The notes: a model not told the origin generated them from the sequence alone. DNA of 64,000 nt from Lichenostomus cassidix (GCA_008360975.2 CM039187.1:14897094-14961093); one strand, 5' to 3'. Positions 11,961 through 24,989 are shown, counted from the stretch's first letter. Translations and numbers: made by a program.

Positions 11961-14900
11961 CGAGGTTTGTGTCCTCATTCAGAAGTTGGATTTGGAATCT
12001 GCTTGTCCTGGGTGTCATCAGAGTGTGTTTTGAAAGCACGCACACAGCTGTCCAGAAAATCTGAGAGGATTGCTGGCCAGCTCATTTGTCTTTGCAGGTT
12101 ACATCTGGCTTTGATGTGCTCCACATGCATGCATATGATCTTTGTCCACGTGGACAAATGTCTAGTTTAATGTTTAGCAAGAGGTCCTTCACAGCCTTTC
12201 AGTCAAGGGCTTCAGTTACATATTAATGGCACAGCTCTTTGTGCAGGTTCAAGAGCAGGAACATTGGTACATACTGGGGTAGGGAATGTTTTGGCTCACC
12301 ATGTCAGATATAGCTGTTGGCCCCAGTTTGGCAGTTACTTCAGTGTCCATGTAATTTTAAACACATAAGTAATTCCAGTCGGTCGGGCTTGTGTTTAAAA
12401 GTGCATTGCTGACTGAGGAATTTCTGGCTTCTCTAGCTGTTCAAATCTTGGCTCCCAGGAGTCTTCCTCCAAATTTAACAGCATTTCTGCTTTACTCTCT
12501 CGTGGTAGAATACTGGTAGCCTGCTTTGCTCTGTCAGCACAGACAGCAAATCTGCTTTAGCTTCTATCCTCTGAGGATCTGTCATTTATTAATTGGACAG
12601 ATACCTTGATGGGAATAAACATGGGGTGGTTTACTTGAGAGGCCACACAATGTGGATTGCTAAAGCTGAGACTCGTTATTTAGGTTGCATGAAAGTGCAA
12701 CCCAGACAATTGGCAAAAATTTTACACACAGTTGTACAAAGTTGGGTGCTTGTTCCACAAAGTTTAGAAGTTTTGCAGAGCCTAAGTAGGGCAGTACAGA
12801 ATAAGAGCCAGGAGACATATTAGAAATGGAATTGCTTTTGCACCAGGATTGGGAGAGAAATTTGTAAGCTCCTTTGAATTAGAACATGAAGCTACATCAG
12901 CTCCATGCTATGCATGAGATAAATATTGTTCACAGCAGTGTGGAGAAGATATAGCAGCTTAACACTTGAGGGAGAGGAAGAATGGTGTGGGACATTTGTA
13001 AGTAAGGGAAATATTTAAATCCAAGGTGGTAGTCCTTATTTTTTTTAATGAATCCTTCACTGTATTGCACCATAATCTGTAGAAATGAGGGAGTTTCTTC
13101 TTTCCTCTGGGCAGTGATTTTTTGTATCTTTTTTAAAATTCACTTGTGCTAGGAAATGTCTGCAAGTCATCTTCCACCTTGGCTGTGGAAGAAGGAGTCT
13201 ATAATAGGAAGAGAGTACTGCACTGCAGTGTAGGCCTTTCTCTTCCTTTTTAACCACATCTTTCCCTTGAAGAGCAGAGACTGTCCAGCCTGGCCCAGGT
13301 CAGAATGGAACAATGGCAAAAGTAGCTTTTCATGGGAAGCTGTGTTTTTTCCATCTACAGCTAAGTGTGTAATTTCACATCGAAGCTGGTCTGGCAAAAT
13401 GAGCGCCTTGGACACCACCCTCCCCACTACATCCTAGCCAACTTCCTCATCTTCAGCTCTTCCTCCAGCTGGAAAAGCCACAAGTAGCTGGGGACTTCTG
13501 TCAGCTGTGCTGACAGAACTAGTGTCTTCTCTCTCAGAAAATCCATATCTGTTCCCAGGTGCACCCCAAATATCTCCAAGCAAAGCAGCAACAGGAGGAG
13601 TTCAGTTTATGACACACTTTCCTGGCTTCTGTAGAAGAAACAGGAGCATGTAGCTTGGTGGGTTGCATCAGACAACCCAGTGAGGAGCTGCTCTGTCCCT
13701 TCCTCAGCTGGGCAGTGAAGGCTTCTATTCATACTTAAGAGCAAGGATGATCTGAGGAGAGGTATGTGTAAGGGTCTAGAGCATGCCTAGGGTGGTGCTC
13801 GTGGGGAGAGGTGGAACTGACAGAGGGGTGATATCAGCACCTTCTAAAGCCTCAGAAGGGATATCATGTTCTTCAGATGCAGAGAGAACCAGCATCTCCC
13901 TGATTGCCTTGTCCTACTGCCAGGGTGAGGCTATTAGGAGTAAATGGCTCGGTAATAGGAGGAGCTGCAGAAGGGCCCCATGAGCCCAAGCAGGTGGTAC
14001 AGCTGGTGATGACAGGCTCAGTCTGTGGGAACACTATGTGTGCTGGAGATAGCCAGGGAGAACCCATTTTAGCAAGAGCTGGGCAGACTCACAGTCACAT
14101 GGCTCTGGCTCAGCTGTACAGCCTGAGCTTTAGGAAGCTGAGAGAACCAAGTTTTCAGAATTTGCATATTGCAGCTGAATGACTCCACTGACTCCATTTC
14201 CTGGGGCCAACAAGTTGTTCTCCCAGTCCTGTTTCTGCAAGAATCACAAAACCAATGACAAAATCCCCCAAAATTTCTAATCTGATAGTGCATTTGGAAT
14301 TGGTTTGGGAATTGGGCAAAGATTCAGTTTAAGTATTTGATATGAAGTGTTCACTTCTGGCTATTGCTATTTCTGTTACATCCCTCCTTCAGAGCATGAT
14401 TTAAGAGGACTGTCTGAAAGAAGGGCACTGCGACTTGCTGACTCTGCATTACCTCCTGCAGCATTTTGAATGCAGCTTAATTCCCCTGTGAAAAGAACTG
14501 ATACAACCAATCCCCATGAACTCTTCACACTTGACAGAAACACAAGTGAAGAGGGTGATCCATGATAATTAGGAAATTGGGATCAAAAGCTGGCGGGCTT
14601 AGCCCAAACTATTTTGCTCAGGGGCAATACTGCAGCTTATAATACACAACTTAATTACTAGAGAACATCTTTTCTGCAAGCGAAGGCAGTTTCCAGAGTG
14701 GAAAAGCTGCTATAAATATAGTTCTAAATTCTAGTCAAACTAGGTTAGGAGAGCATGAGTTGGAGTAGCATTTAAAAGAGTAAAAGGAGAATGTCATGTA
14801 GTGCTGTCCTATTTCTGGCATCACTCCTCAGTGGAAAGGCCATTGTCACCTATCTGCCCTCGTATGTCATTCAGAAACAAGAAATCAAACACAAGACAGA

Positions 14901-17900
14901 AATGATGGTACTTAAGATCCTTTTCCAAACAAAAGTGGTAGTCCTATTTTAGGGCAGTGGCAGGCATCTTCAGCTCAGGGCTGCAGTTTCTCTGTCAAAG
15001 GCAGACAAGTATGTTTGTGTGAAGAGTCCTTTTGTGTGTCACAGATGCTGTGTTAATAAAAGTCTAAACTGCAGAAGAGGTTCATCCATCCCCTCACTTT
15101 GTTGTTTTTCCTCTTACTTTATACATGTACTCTACACTCTGTAGGCTCTGTCCATGGGAGCTTAGACCCACAAGATGGAGGTAAATTTAAGATTTAAGGG
15201 GCTTTTTTTAATATGTTGTGTTAGAATAGTCTGGCAAATGCAGAGGATATGACTTATTTTAGCATTTGTTTTCCTTTGTCTCATACAACCCCTGGTTTCT
15301 CCAAAGATTAGACGTCAACAGCCATTACACAGCAGGGTGTTAATTACAGAAGTTACTGGGTTATATAATGGTGCAAAGATTTCAGTAAGTCATATCTCCT
15401 CAAGTTTTTTTTTGGCCTTCTGGCTATATAGTCTATATTAAACTTTTTTCAGAGCAGTGATTGAAGTAGTTTTACTGAAGGAATTTTAGCACTGAAGTTT
15501 CCTGGTATCTGATGGATTTTTCCAGAACAAAACATTAGCAAGAGGCCATTACAGTTTGTCATGTTTATATGCTATCCTGCTCGAGAGTAGTGCTTTCATT
15601 ACATGGCCATAAAGTAATGGTGCTTCTCTGCATCTAAACTCTCTTGACAGAAAAGTGCTAAGACATTCTATCTCTGGATTTGCTTTTCAGTCTTTTGTAG
15701 GATTGGGGTGAGGGGCATAGAAGGGGTGCAAGGGGGTGTGGTTGCATGGTCAATTGCTTTGTATTTTGCCTCATAGAATGCAGGTTCTTCAGCACATCAA
15801 TATTTTAGAATCATTTTCCTCTGTGTGGCAGATCTTCTTTTTCAGTGCTTGTTGGGGCATATATTTTCTGCTGTTGCCTAACATTGATATTTAGCATCTT
15901 TGAATAGAACAACCTAAGCAGCTAATGTACACATTTTAAAATAAAAGTGAACTGAGAAAAGGAAAAACAAGTCAAAGCTTCAGAGCTGCGTCTACAAAGT
16001 TACGTTGGTGATGTTGAATTTGAGCATTACTGTGTCAGATTGTTTAGCTTGTGGTGGCCAGAGCATAGTCCTGGTCCTACAGTTAGGCACCTGGAGGTAA
16101 ATGTGATGCAGAGATACTCAAGGTGCTTTAGAATGGGCTGATTTGGCTGCTTTTCAGGGTGGTTAATCACACAGAATGTTTCATACAACAGTAGCGTTTA
16201 TTTGCATTACACTGCCTGTGGCTGGAGTAAGGCTTTTGCTTTCTGTTGTTTCACTTCTATATAAAACAAATTGAGATTCTCTGGACTACGAGGGTGGAAC
16301 ATAGGAACGACTGAAAGGCTTGGACACCCACTTGGGAGGGAGGAGCTGTTGGTTCTGCTTTCTGCCCTTTTTCTGAGTTCAATGTAAAAATCACATACTC
16401 TTCCTTATTTCTGCCAGAGTGACTGAAATTTGCCCATTTACAAATGGTAGCATGCAGGTCCAGTCAGAAGTAAGAAAGGTAGAGGCAGAATGCTCAGCAG
16501 GACATTTCTGGCACATGTGTCTATGCTGGGAATCTGTGATGTGGGCCCTGACCACAACGATATGCACAAGGCACAGTTGGAGGAATTAGGTACATCGTGA
16601 ACAAGATTCTGCCCATCTCCTAGAATTTCATGTTTGTTATTTGACTCCAATCATGTTCTGTAGTCTGACAATGAGATTAGAGGCTTTTTTTGTAACACTG
16701 AAAAGCAAAGATTTTGGACAACAGATGAGATCATGTACCTTTGCCATGACTTTTGGCAGTATTTTGCAAAATTATTTTGCATATGAATTGTACCAGCTCT
16801 ATCTCTCTTTCAGACTTTCATTTCAATGGGTACAGGTTGAAGCTGGCAAGGAAGTCAAGGCATATCAGAGGGCACGATCTCATTACATATAATTTTATGA
16901 GCAACCATTTTGATTATTTACCTTAATGGTGATGCTTATGCTCTTCCAGAGACTATTCTTCTTCACTAGGTAGAGACCAAAATATGTATCAGAAAATAGT
17001 TAAGAGTAGTTGCTACAGCCATGAGCAAATAGGTTTAGTTCTTGCTCCATAGTGCAGGAAATTTTGAAAAAGAAAATGGTAAAAAATAAAGATATCCCCA
17101 ACTGTTTTGACAACTCAGGCTATTGGATAGAGAAGGAGAAATACACCTCTGTTCTCCAGTATGTGAAACATGGGCTGATAAATACACTTGCAAGTGCTTT
17201 CTGTATTTAGGCCTGCAGGTGAAAAAAATACAGGGGAATTCCCTGAGAATCTAAGTAGATCTTGGGTTATCAAACAATTGAGAAGTATGACAACACGAGT
17301 GGTTTTATATATTCCTGTTCACAAAAACATAGGCCCAAGAAAAGCTAGGGAAGCAGCTCTAAGGGGATTTTAGGAAGTTGGTAGCAAATAAACATCACTC
17401 AAGCTCCTAAATCGATGCCTGGTTTTACTGATTTAGCCCCAGGTGCCTCCTATTGTACTCAAGTAATGGTAGGCACAGATACCCTGGGAAACTGCTGTGC
17501 TCTGGCTGGGACAGCACAAGTTCTGTCCCAGCTATTGCCAAGGGCCTGCCACATGACTTTACATTTGATGATAGTTTATTTCTCCTTCAAAAACAGGAAA
17601 AGGGGGAGATTTCTGGACCTTTATCATATTTCTTTCTCTAATTGCTGTATGTGCAGTTTGTGACCCCAAGATAAACTGCAAAAACTTGCTCGCCCCAGGG
17701 GAGAGAGAGGATTCATTTGAACAGACATCATCTGTGTGTGCAGCTTGTGCATGCAGCTTTGTCCTGTGTTCCTGACAGAATTGTGTGCTATAAGGGTTTT
17801 GCAACTAGCTTGTAACATTTTTATGAAAACACGTTACATAGGTTTCTTGTTTCAAGCCCATTTCCTGGGTCATCCCTAGGAGAGAATGCAGCAATTCTCC

Positions 17901-18780
17901 TCCTGTGCTCATGCTGTTTATCTTTTGCTAAATAGAGGAAAGCAGATTATGGCTTTTAAGAGCTAAGCTTCGGCTTTTCTGCAGGTCTGTGTGGGGGGGG
18001 GACATGTTGCTTTGGTGCCTTGAGTGCAAAATTGTTTATTAGGAGCATGTCTAAATAGGCTTAATACACAAGCAGCTATTTTAGTTGTTTAAGTTTGCTA
18101 AAATAACACACAACAACCAGAAGCAAAAGAGGCCATGCAGCCTTTTGTACTTAATTGCACTGGTTTAAATTAAGTTACTGCAACCCTTTTTTTTTAATGA
18201 AGGCAAGGGCTGAGGTAAATGCTGTTATCAGCTGGAGAAGGGAGTTGTCAGTATCAGTGTACCTTGCCAGGAGCATGACTGACTTTATCAGGAAAGGAAG
18301 GATTGGGAATTAGGTCCAGAGGGGCTGCACTTCTTCCCACAACTGTTCTCTTTAATTGAGGAGGGGATAAACTCAGACCGATTTTTGTCCAGATGGACTT
18401 GGAACATTGTACAGCGAGAGACTACACTAAGCAATTAACTGGAAGGTGTTTTTAAGAACTCCCTTTTCAAATTTATCTCTGAAGTAAGGAGAAGCCCACA
18501 GCTTCTCATACATTCATTCACTCCTAGATCACTGCCTTGTAAAAGCATTTCTCCTGGAAGAGCAGTCAGTAGACCATTCTCCTGAAAGTTATGGTTATTC
18601 ACTACCAGTTTGAAAAAATGTCAGCCTGTAACTTCTAGTGCTGATAGTTCCAGCAGGGTTCTTGAGCTGCATTTATGTAGACATTGGAAGAAGGCAGTGA
18701 TATAGACCATGCACTGTTCTTGAGGTCTTCGCTTGCCCTGATACAGAAAAAATTCACATTTTTTCTGTGGCATTCCAAAC
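11961..18780. other. intergenic sequence, no gene recognised
   Basis: No exon, RNA gene or intact transposon is supported. The part at about 17920-18240 is again unique-looking (tcttttgctaaatagaggaa, ctaaataggcttaatacaca, ttaattgcactggtttaaat) and may be a non-coding conserved element. The human neighbour on this side of CPEB3 is BTAF1, but I found no BTAF1 coding exon here. Confidence 0.6.
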
Positions 18781-18820
18781 AGCAGTATTGCTGAGCTTTA
18801 ATTGTCTCCTATCCTTAAAA

Positions 18821-18870
18821 AATAAACCTTTATAAACTTCTGTTGCAGTGTTTTTGTCTTTTTTTAACTG
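18821..18870 (+). terminator. candidate plus-strand poly(A) site
   Basis: A plus-strand AATAAA at 18821-18826 is followed within about 20 nt by a G/U- and U-rich tract (tgttgcagtgtttttgtctt). This is the classical arrangement of a vertebrate cleavage and polyadenylation site. It would fit a transcript converging on CPEB3, such as an upstream gene's extended 3' UTR or a lncRNA. No exon is recognised upstream. Confidence 0.25.
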
Positions 18871-19846
18871 ATCAGTCTAATCTCTGCTTGCAACCATTGC
18901 TAAACTGCTAAGAAGAGTGTAATATGTTAGCCAGCAACTTTTCTTTAACTCAGAGAAAATAATTCAACAGTTCCTTTCTCAAGGTACTTGATTCTACATT
19001 CCCAGAAATATTTCCATCATATATATTTTTGCATTTACCTTCAGCTTAGCATACCTCTTTAATGTGGCTTTTCCACTTTAGAGAGGATACATAAGTGGAC
19101 CATATACTTGCATTTTAAAATAACTAGAAAAGACAGTTTGTGTGCACCTAAGGGGTGTCTTTGCTTAACCTTATCTGGTGTAAAGTTTTCCAGTACAAGA
19201 TTTGGGGGGTTTGTATCTAGTTTACATTCCCATAATGCATATCCCAGAATTTCCTTAGCATGTGCAAAGGATGACAAATATCAGTACTTCATACAACTAT
19301 ATTTAATAAGTTATTACAGAAAAAAATAAAGTCCAAACTACAAAGTTTAAGCAGTTGTAAGCAATAGCAGCATTGAGCTCCATGTTTAGTCACAGTACTG
19401 CAGTTCCATACAAGCGTTAGTCCAAGCCAAAAAGGAAGAAGCTTTGTTAGAATTACTAGCAAAAACAATCTAAGAGAACATGTAATAAAAGATACAGTAC
19501 ATTTAAAATTAGTTGAAAAACAAGTACAGAGATCTTAGCTGTGAATGCTCTAAAAGTTATGTCCATTAGTTTGACAGTAAAATTACAAATATCTAATACT
19601 TTATACCCCAACAGAACTACATCCAGGAAAGAAAAAAGAGCAAAAATTATCTCTTGTTAGCACCCTGGTTTTCTACTTACTGATGAACTTTTTGTCATGT
19701 AAATTTGAGTGTGTCAGAATTATGTGACCAATGTGATTTCTGACCAGCTACCCATTTGGGGTATAGAGTAGTCACTAACATGAATATAAAATACTCTGTG
19801 GTATGATAGAACACTATAGCAGCAGAGATTAAGAAGTTTGTCCGTT

Positions 19847-19876
19847 AAAAAAAAAAGGAAGGAAGGAAGGAAGGAA
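19847..19876. repeat. poly-A plus (GGAA)5 simple repeat
   Basis: Ten A residues (19847-19856) are followed by five perfect GGAA units. It is a microsatellite. Confidence 0.95.
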
Positions 19877-20051
19877 AAGAAAAAGGGTTTAGCTGACATC
19901 ATACAAACTAGCATAAAAGCAACTACATACAAGCCAGATTAAACAAAAGAGACATTTCTACAAATCTGTGACTAATCTTTCACTCATACCTTGCAAGTAG
20001 AGATGTCACAATACTGAAATATTAACATGGGAGCTTTTCCCAGTTAAGCGC

Positions 20052-20091
20052 CTTTTTTTTTTCTTTTTTTCTTTTTTTTAAATTTTTTTTT
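20052..20091. repeat. T-rich low-complexity tract
   Basis: Runs of T are interrupted by single C residues and a short A stretch. On the minus strand this is a poly-A-like tract, so it could be a decayed retroposon tail, but no body is recognisable next to it. Confidence 0.8.
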
Positions 20092-21485
20092 AAACTACTC
20101 TAACAGATAGTGAAATCAGCAAAGTTATTTGCTAACTGCATATTTGCAATACAATTTTTTTTAGCCCATGCCTTGCTAGCAGGCTATAAAATACAAGCAT
20201 GTCGGCAGAAATATAAGCATAAACTTTGTACCACTTAGCAGGAATTTTTTATTCCCTCTTCATTCCTTAATCTCCTTTGTTTGCAATTTGTGTACATTCC
20301 AACCAGTAGTACCTAATTTGAGTCTAAATTTTACTTCACTATTTGATCTAGTCTATACATTACTTACAGAACTGAACACACAAAGGATACACAATAGACC
20401 AACTCTGGGCACATTTCTTCCCACAAGTCACACATGAGCCACTCTAACACTCGAGCATAAGTTAAGTCTAAAAGGTCATCAGCAACTTGTGGAAACAAGA
20501 ATTTTGTCTAGAGAAAGTCATTGTATGCCCTGTTTACGCAACACCAGTTTTAGTCTGGATTGTTTCAGGTGCCAGAACAGAGTCACTGGCTTCAGAAAGG
20601 GGTTTCTTCTGGCTGCATAGGGAAAAAAAGGTGATGTAAATGGAGGTGAAAAGTGTTTTGATACTGGCCCTTGGTATTGCCAATACAAAAGAAAAAAAGG
20701 ACAAAGACACAAGAGAGGCAGAGAAGAACGGAGAAAGACAAAGAAGCTGAACGGATGTTCAGACGTGGTGGCAATATGAGTTACTGCATTGCTACCAGGG
20801 GATGGACAGAGAGTATTTTGCATTAACTTGGCAGCTGCCACCCACGTGGGGTGACTGGGTTAGAAATGGTGTGGGCACTGACAGACTGCTCCACGCTGCC
20901 ACTGAGAAACGCATCCAGAGAGGGAGTTGTGCAGGAAAGGGGCAATTTCGTTAAATAAATAACACGGTGGCAAAATACAATGAAGAATATATATTTTAGA
21001 GGTTCAATCTAAGGCTATTGAAAAGAGAGTTTATTGAGTTCATGACAAGAAAAGTAATGAAGAATTATGCTGAATGGGCAGGGTCAAAAACCCATTGTTC
21101 AATAGATTTAGTTCCTTATAACGGCAATAGTATTTCATCAACACTGGTGGTGTATAAATCTAGACAGCGAACTGGTACTGTGACATCCCTATTATCTCCC
21201 TAAATCATTTTGATAAAGGAAAAGGCTTTTCAAAATATCACGTTTTTTCTGCTTCATTCTGTCATTTTATTGCCCAATTCTTTGTTACAATTTTCCAATC
21301 ACTTTACATAACCAACCATTTTCATCATTGCCACACTATTGTAAACCACATCAGCAAGTTAATACATAAAGCTTTGCATTTCAAAAAACTAGACACTTTA
21401 GTAACAATATTACAAAGATTTTAGCTTCAAAAATAACTGAAAATGAAAAAAATAAACTTTTAAAGAATCAGCATCATAAAATTAA

Positions 21486-21491
21486 TTTATT
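21486..21491 (-). terminator. candidate CPEB3 poly(A) signal AATAAA
   Basis: The minus-strand hexamer AATAAA reads TTTATT on the plus strand. A UUUUAU element lies about 110 nt upstream on the transcript (21600-21605), and the sequence after the hexamer is U-rich. Alternatives are at 21266-21271, 21030-21035 and 20248-20253. A hexamer also lies 35 nt after the stop codon (24722-24727). The choice among them is inference. Confidence 0.3.
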
Positions 21492-24080
21492 CCAAGTAAA
21501 AATACAAAATAATATTAATGACATTGACCAGATATGAAAGTCTCTCCCAGAAACAACTATATTAATGGTTGAGAAAGCACTCCTTAAAGAAAATACGAAA
21601 TAAAAATGAAAAATATGTAAATATGTTTAATTTTTTTCTTAGCAAAAAATCTTTCTAAAAATAACAATGAAAATTTGTCTCAGTACAAAGGCTACATTAC
21701 TATTGAAAAAATACCAGCATGAAGAAAAGGTACATATTTGACAGTAGAAAAATGATTTTAGTGAATCACAATGTCTAAAGTCTGCAATGAAAATAAATCT
21801 GCAATAAAGATTTATGCCTTTTTTCTTTTCATTTTTCTTTTTTTTTATACAAACAGTACAAACAGTATTGCACATAACAACAAATAGTCGAGGTTAGGTT
21901 AGCCTTCAAAAAAATCGACTAGTTCAAGTCTCACATCAGAAAAGGCCACAATAGGACCTGTTGTACCCAGGGGCTTCTTAGTCAAGTTGCAGTTCAGAAC
22001 TCCATATTTTAAAAAATAACTTTTTTTGAAGGACCCTCTTTTAATATAACATATTAACAACTCAGGGGCACATTCATTTACAAAACAAAAGGGAGCATGT
22101 CATAATTTAATAAACTAAAAAAAGTTCTCTTTAAAAAAATACAAACAGAAGAACTCTCACAATTCTGGTCAGTCGTGCATAATCACACTTGATTATAAAT
22201 ATACAAATTAAGGGAAAATATTTTTTCACCTTCTATTCACAACTTTCAGCACCAAATGGAGTTTGTGTTTACACCTGTTCTTTATGATGATTTTGTTTCA
22301 GATTTAATCCAACATTATGCTATATTGTACATTTTCCAGCTTCTCTCTCTCACTCTCTTTCTCTCTGGGGGTATTTTTCTACATGAAAGAGGGGTATTTC
22401 TTCAAAAAGGTTTACTTCTTTCACATAATTAGGTAGACTTCTGTAGGTTAGCTATGATTTTTAATATTACAGTTATAAAGCTCTAACTTCTTCATTTTCA
22501 AAAAAACTCAAATAAGCATGAAAAAAATAAAGTTACCCATCTGTTAAATCATTTTTTCTTGCAGAATTAAATTAATATATATTTTTCTGAATAAACTTAC
22601 TTAGAAAATATCATTTTCTTTCCTATATTTCAAAATTGAGGTATTGCAAAAGATCATGTCAGTCAGAAAGCATGCCTTTTTCTTTAAAAAAAATCATCAG
22701 CCGACTGTTGAAAACTGTCTAGATACAAAAAGTAGTGCATAACAAAATGTCTTGTACAGATGAAAAAAAACAGAAAAGACACCTGGGCTGGGAAAAGCAA
22801 TATCACAAAACCGCCCAGAAGTAACTTCAAAAGGGATTAATTATAATAAGCATTTTAAACCAGTAAAAAACTATTTTTTCTTTTTTTTTTCTCCAAAAAC
22901 AGAAAAAATCCTTTCAAAGCCAATACTTGCAACTAAACATTGGGAAAACCAACTTGCTAAATTAGACACAAAGAAGGACATCACAACAAACAAAACCCAG
23001 AACATTTAAAACTACTATGCGGTGTCATATCCAGTCAGATTGTCCCCAGAACTGCAAAAACAAAGGAGGAAAAAGAAAAAAAAATAGTGTACACATTCTC
23101 ACAATCATTAGTATACCAAGTGTGTTTATATTTATATGCTATCTGCAGCCCCATAGTTCATGCTAAAAAAATGTCCACTGTGTTAGCAGGTCTTAATTGT
23201 ATTCAAGCTTCACAGGATACATCCAGGGATTAGAGAGATAACGCCACATCCACAGAGCAGACATCTCATGTTACTTTTATATGCAGACATTTCTTTAGCA
23301 CCACTTTGTTTCCTAACTTTCTTAAATGTGCCTAGGTTATTAGTTTGACAGACTATCTAATCGGTAGTGTATGTATGCCAGCATGAGCTCTTTGGTTTTC
23401 TGGACAAGGTCTGCAGCTACGTAAATGATGCAAGCATTAGGAGAGAGATTGTAACTAAGAGCTCATTTCTGTTTATGTACCTGTTATGAACTGTCAAAAA
23501 TGTGTTAATGTCAGATACAGAGGCTTTAACAGTTAAGTTTGATCACAGTACTAGACATAATCACTTTACTATATAAAATAAATTGCACGATATATAACAG
23601 AGCACCGCAAAGTACTTCATCTACCATCCACAAATTTTTTTTAAGAATATCCTACAGCTAGTTTTTATATTTGTTGTAATATAGGTCATTCTGTAATGGG
23701 CTGATCCTAATTTCAGAAGCATTACATTTACTGAGGCATGCCTTCCTCCAGTCAGTAATCAATTTTTTCTGTTACTGAGCATTTTGTAGCCTACGTAGAT
23801 TCATAATTTGTGCATTGTGGGCAGGTTTTATATTAGACATATATAAAATTTATTGCATGCAGCAACCTGATTAAGTAAACATGCAGTCAAAAAATATTGA
23901 CCTTCCTTGGAAGCTTTTCTGTATGCTATACTGATCTCCTTTCAGCAGCCATCACTATTTTAATCACATATTCATTTTTAATTGATACCCTAGCCTGAAT
24001 AGAGTATTATGGTATTAGTAATACCATTTAATAGCAGCAAAAGCTATTGCAGCATACATTTACATAACACTAAAAGACCT

Positions 24081-24140
24081 AACAAAACAAAACAAAAAAA
24101 ACCCTAACAAAACAAAAACAAACAAACAAAAAAAAACCCC
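24081..24140. repeat. A-rich simple repeat, AACAAA type
   Basis: Repeated aacaaaacaa and aacaaacaaa units lie inside the probable CPEB3 3' UTR. On the transcript this reads as a U-rich stretch (UUUGUU repeats), which could bind U-rich-binding proteins; that is inference. Confidence 0.85.
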
Positions 24141-24721
24141 TCGGCAAAACAAAAGAAAAAGTCTGATCCAGCTTATGAGGTATCATCCTTACAAGTCAAA
24201 ATGGAGAGCAACTAAAGGCTTATTTTCTTTAAGGGTTATTACTATTCTAAATGACCCAAACTAATGATTGCTGAATATCTGTTTAAGTTTTTGCTACATC
24301 TGCCACCTACTTGTGAATATTACCTTTGGTAAGTCATCTGCTAGGGGCAAGTCTCAATTTCTGAAAATAAGTGCATGCTCCAGTTTAAAAATAAAAATAA
24401 TTATAATTACAATAAAAAAATCTTCATCACATACACATCAGCCCAGTGAAGACTGATGAGAATGGCAGTCTACATAATGTCACTAGTGACAAGTCTTGTG
24501 TAGGAAATTAAGGTACCAAGCAGATGTTTGTGTGAATCAAAGTGCAAAATCAGTACAGTTACACTCTGCCGGTTTGTATTATACTGGACACTGAGTTCAG
24601 TAATGTGACTGTAAATAATAATAATAGTAATAAAAAGACCCATATCTTCATTAAAGTCAAGGACGAATGCACAGATTTCCAGAACACTAAGCCCTGAGGC
24701 AGCGCTCTCTTTTCACTCAAT

Positions 24722-24727
24722 TTTATT
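24722..24727 (-). terminator. proximal AATAAA hexamer just after the CPEB3 stop
   Basis: A minus-strand AATAAA begins about 35 nt after the TGA. On the transcript it is followed some 40 nt later by a G/U-containing stretch (gcttagtgttctgg). If used, it would yield a mRNA almost without a 3' UTR. It may equally be a chance hexamer in A/T-rich sequence. Confidence 0.2.
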
Positions 24728-24761
24728 TACTCCAGTACTTGTTGCTGGGCGCGGCTGTGGT

Positions 24762-24989
24762 TCAGCTCCAGCGGAACGGGACGTGGCGAGGCCGATCACC
24801 TCCCTCCTTTACCAGTGGTTTGTGGAACTCCCGCCCAGCACGAGAGTGTATGCTGGCCCAGCAGTATTCACAGTAATACTGCAAACAGGTAACATTGGCA
24901 CAAAAGAATGGAGCAAATTTTCCACCACAGCGAGTACCCTGGCATTCGTCACACATCTGATCATCCAGCACATATGGCTTCACTTCCAC
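24762..24989 (-). CDS. CPEB3: CPEB3 terminal coding exon, ZZ-type zinc domain and stop
   Basis: This is the last coding exon: 75 codons from VEVKPYVLDD to RHVPFRWS and a TGA stop. It encodes the CPEB ZZ domain, with seven Cys and two His in the order C-x2-C-x4-C-x8-C-x4-C-x4-C-x2-C-x4-H-x8-H. This pattern fits the binuclear cross-braced zinc fold known for CPEB proteins, which contributes to RNA binding and protein contacts. All these positions are intact. The acceptor is cttgtccctggtgcag. The TGA is followed in frame by 12 more codons before TAA, and a poly(A)-type hexamer overlaps that region. Confidence 0.98.
   Translation of the reverse strand: MEVKPYVLDDQMCDECQGTRCGGKFAPFFCANVTCLQYYCEYCWASIHSRAGREFHKPLVKEGGDRPRHVPFRWS

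Larger units (their letters stand above)
18871..21485. other. A/T-rich sequence beyond or within the distal CPEB3 3' UTR
   Basis: There is no coding potential. It contains a simple repeat (GGAA)5 at 19857-19876 preceded by poly-A, a T-rich tract at 20052-20091, and minus-strand AATAAA hexamers at 21266, 21030 and 20248. Whether the CPEB3 3' UTR extends into this part cannot be told from sequence alone. Confidence 0.5.
21486..24761 (-). other. CPEB3: probable CPEB3 3' UTR (distal end uncertain)
   Basis: From the stop codon toward lower coordinates the sequence is A/T-rich, with no reading frames and no recognised transposon. This is the usual look of a long vertebrate 3' UTR. On the transcript strand I see perfect UUUUAU motifs (ATAAAA on the plus strand) at about 24630, 24391, 24412, 23843, 23573, 21600 and 21476, and many AUUUA pentamers. 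The distal end is not fixed by the sequence. AATAAA hexamers on the minus strand at 21486-21491, 21266-21271, 21030-21035 and 20248-20253 are all candidates. I chose the first as a conservative boundary; RNA data could move it by more than 1 kb. Confidence 0.5.

Noticed and set aside
1..20000. BTAF1 coding exons, expected nearby from human synteny
   Set aside because: I could not recognise any BTAF1 C-terminal coding sequence. The gene probably ends left of the window.
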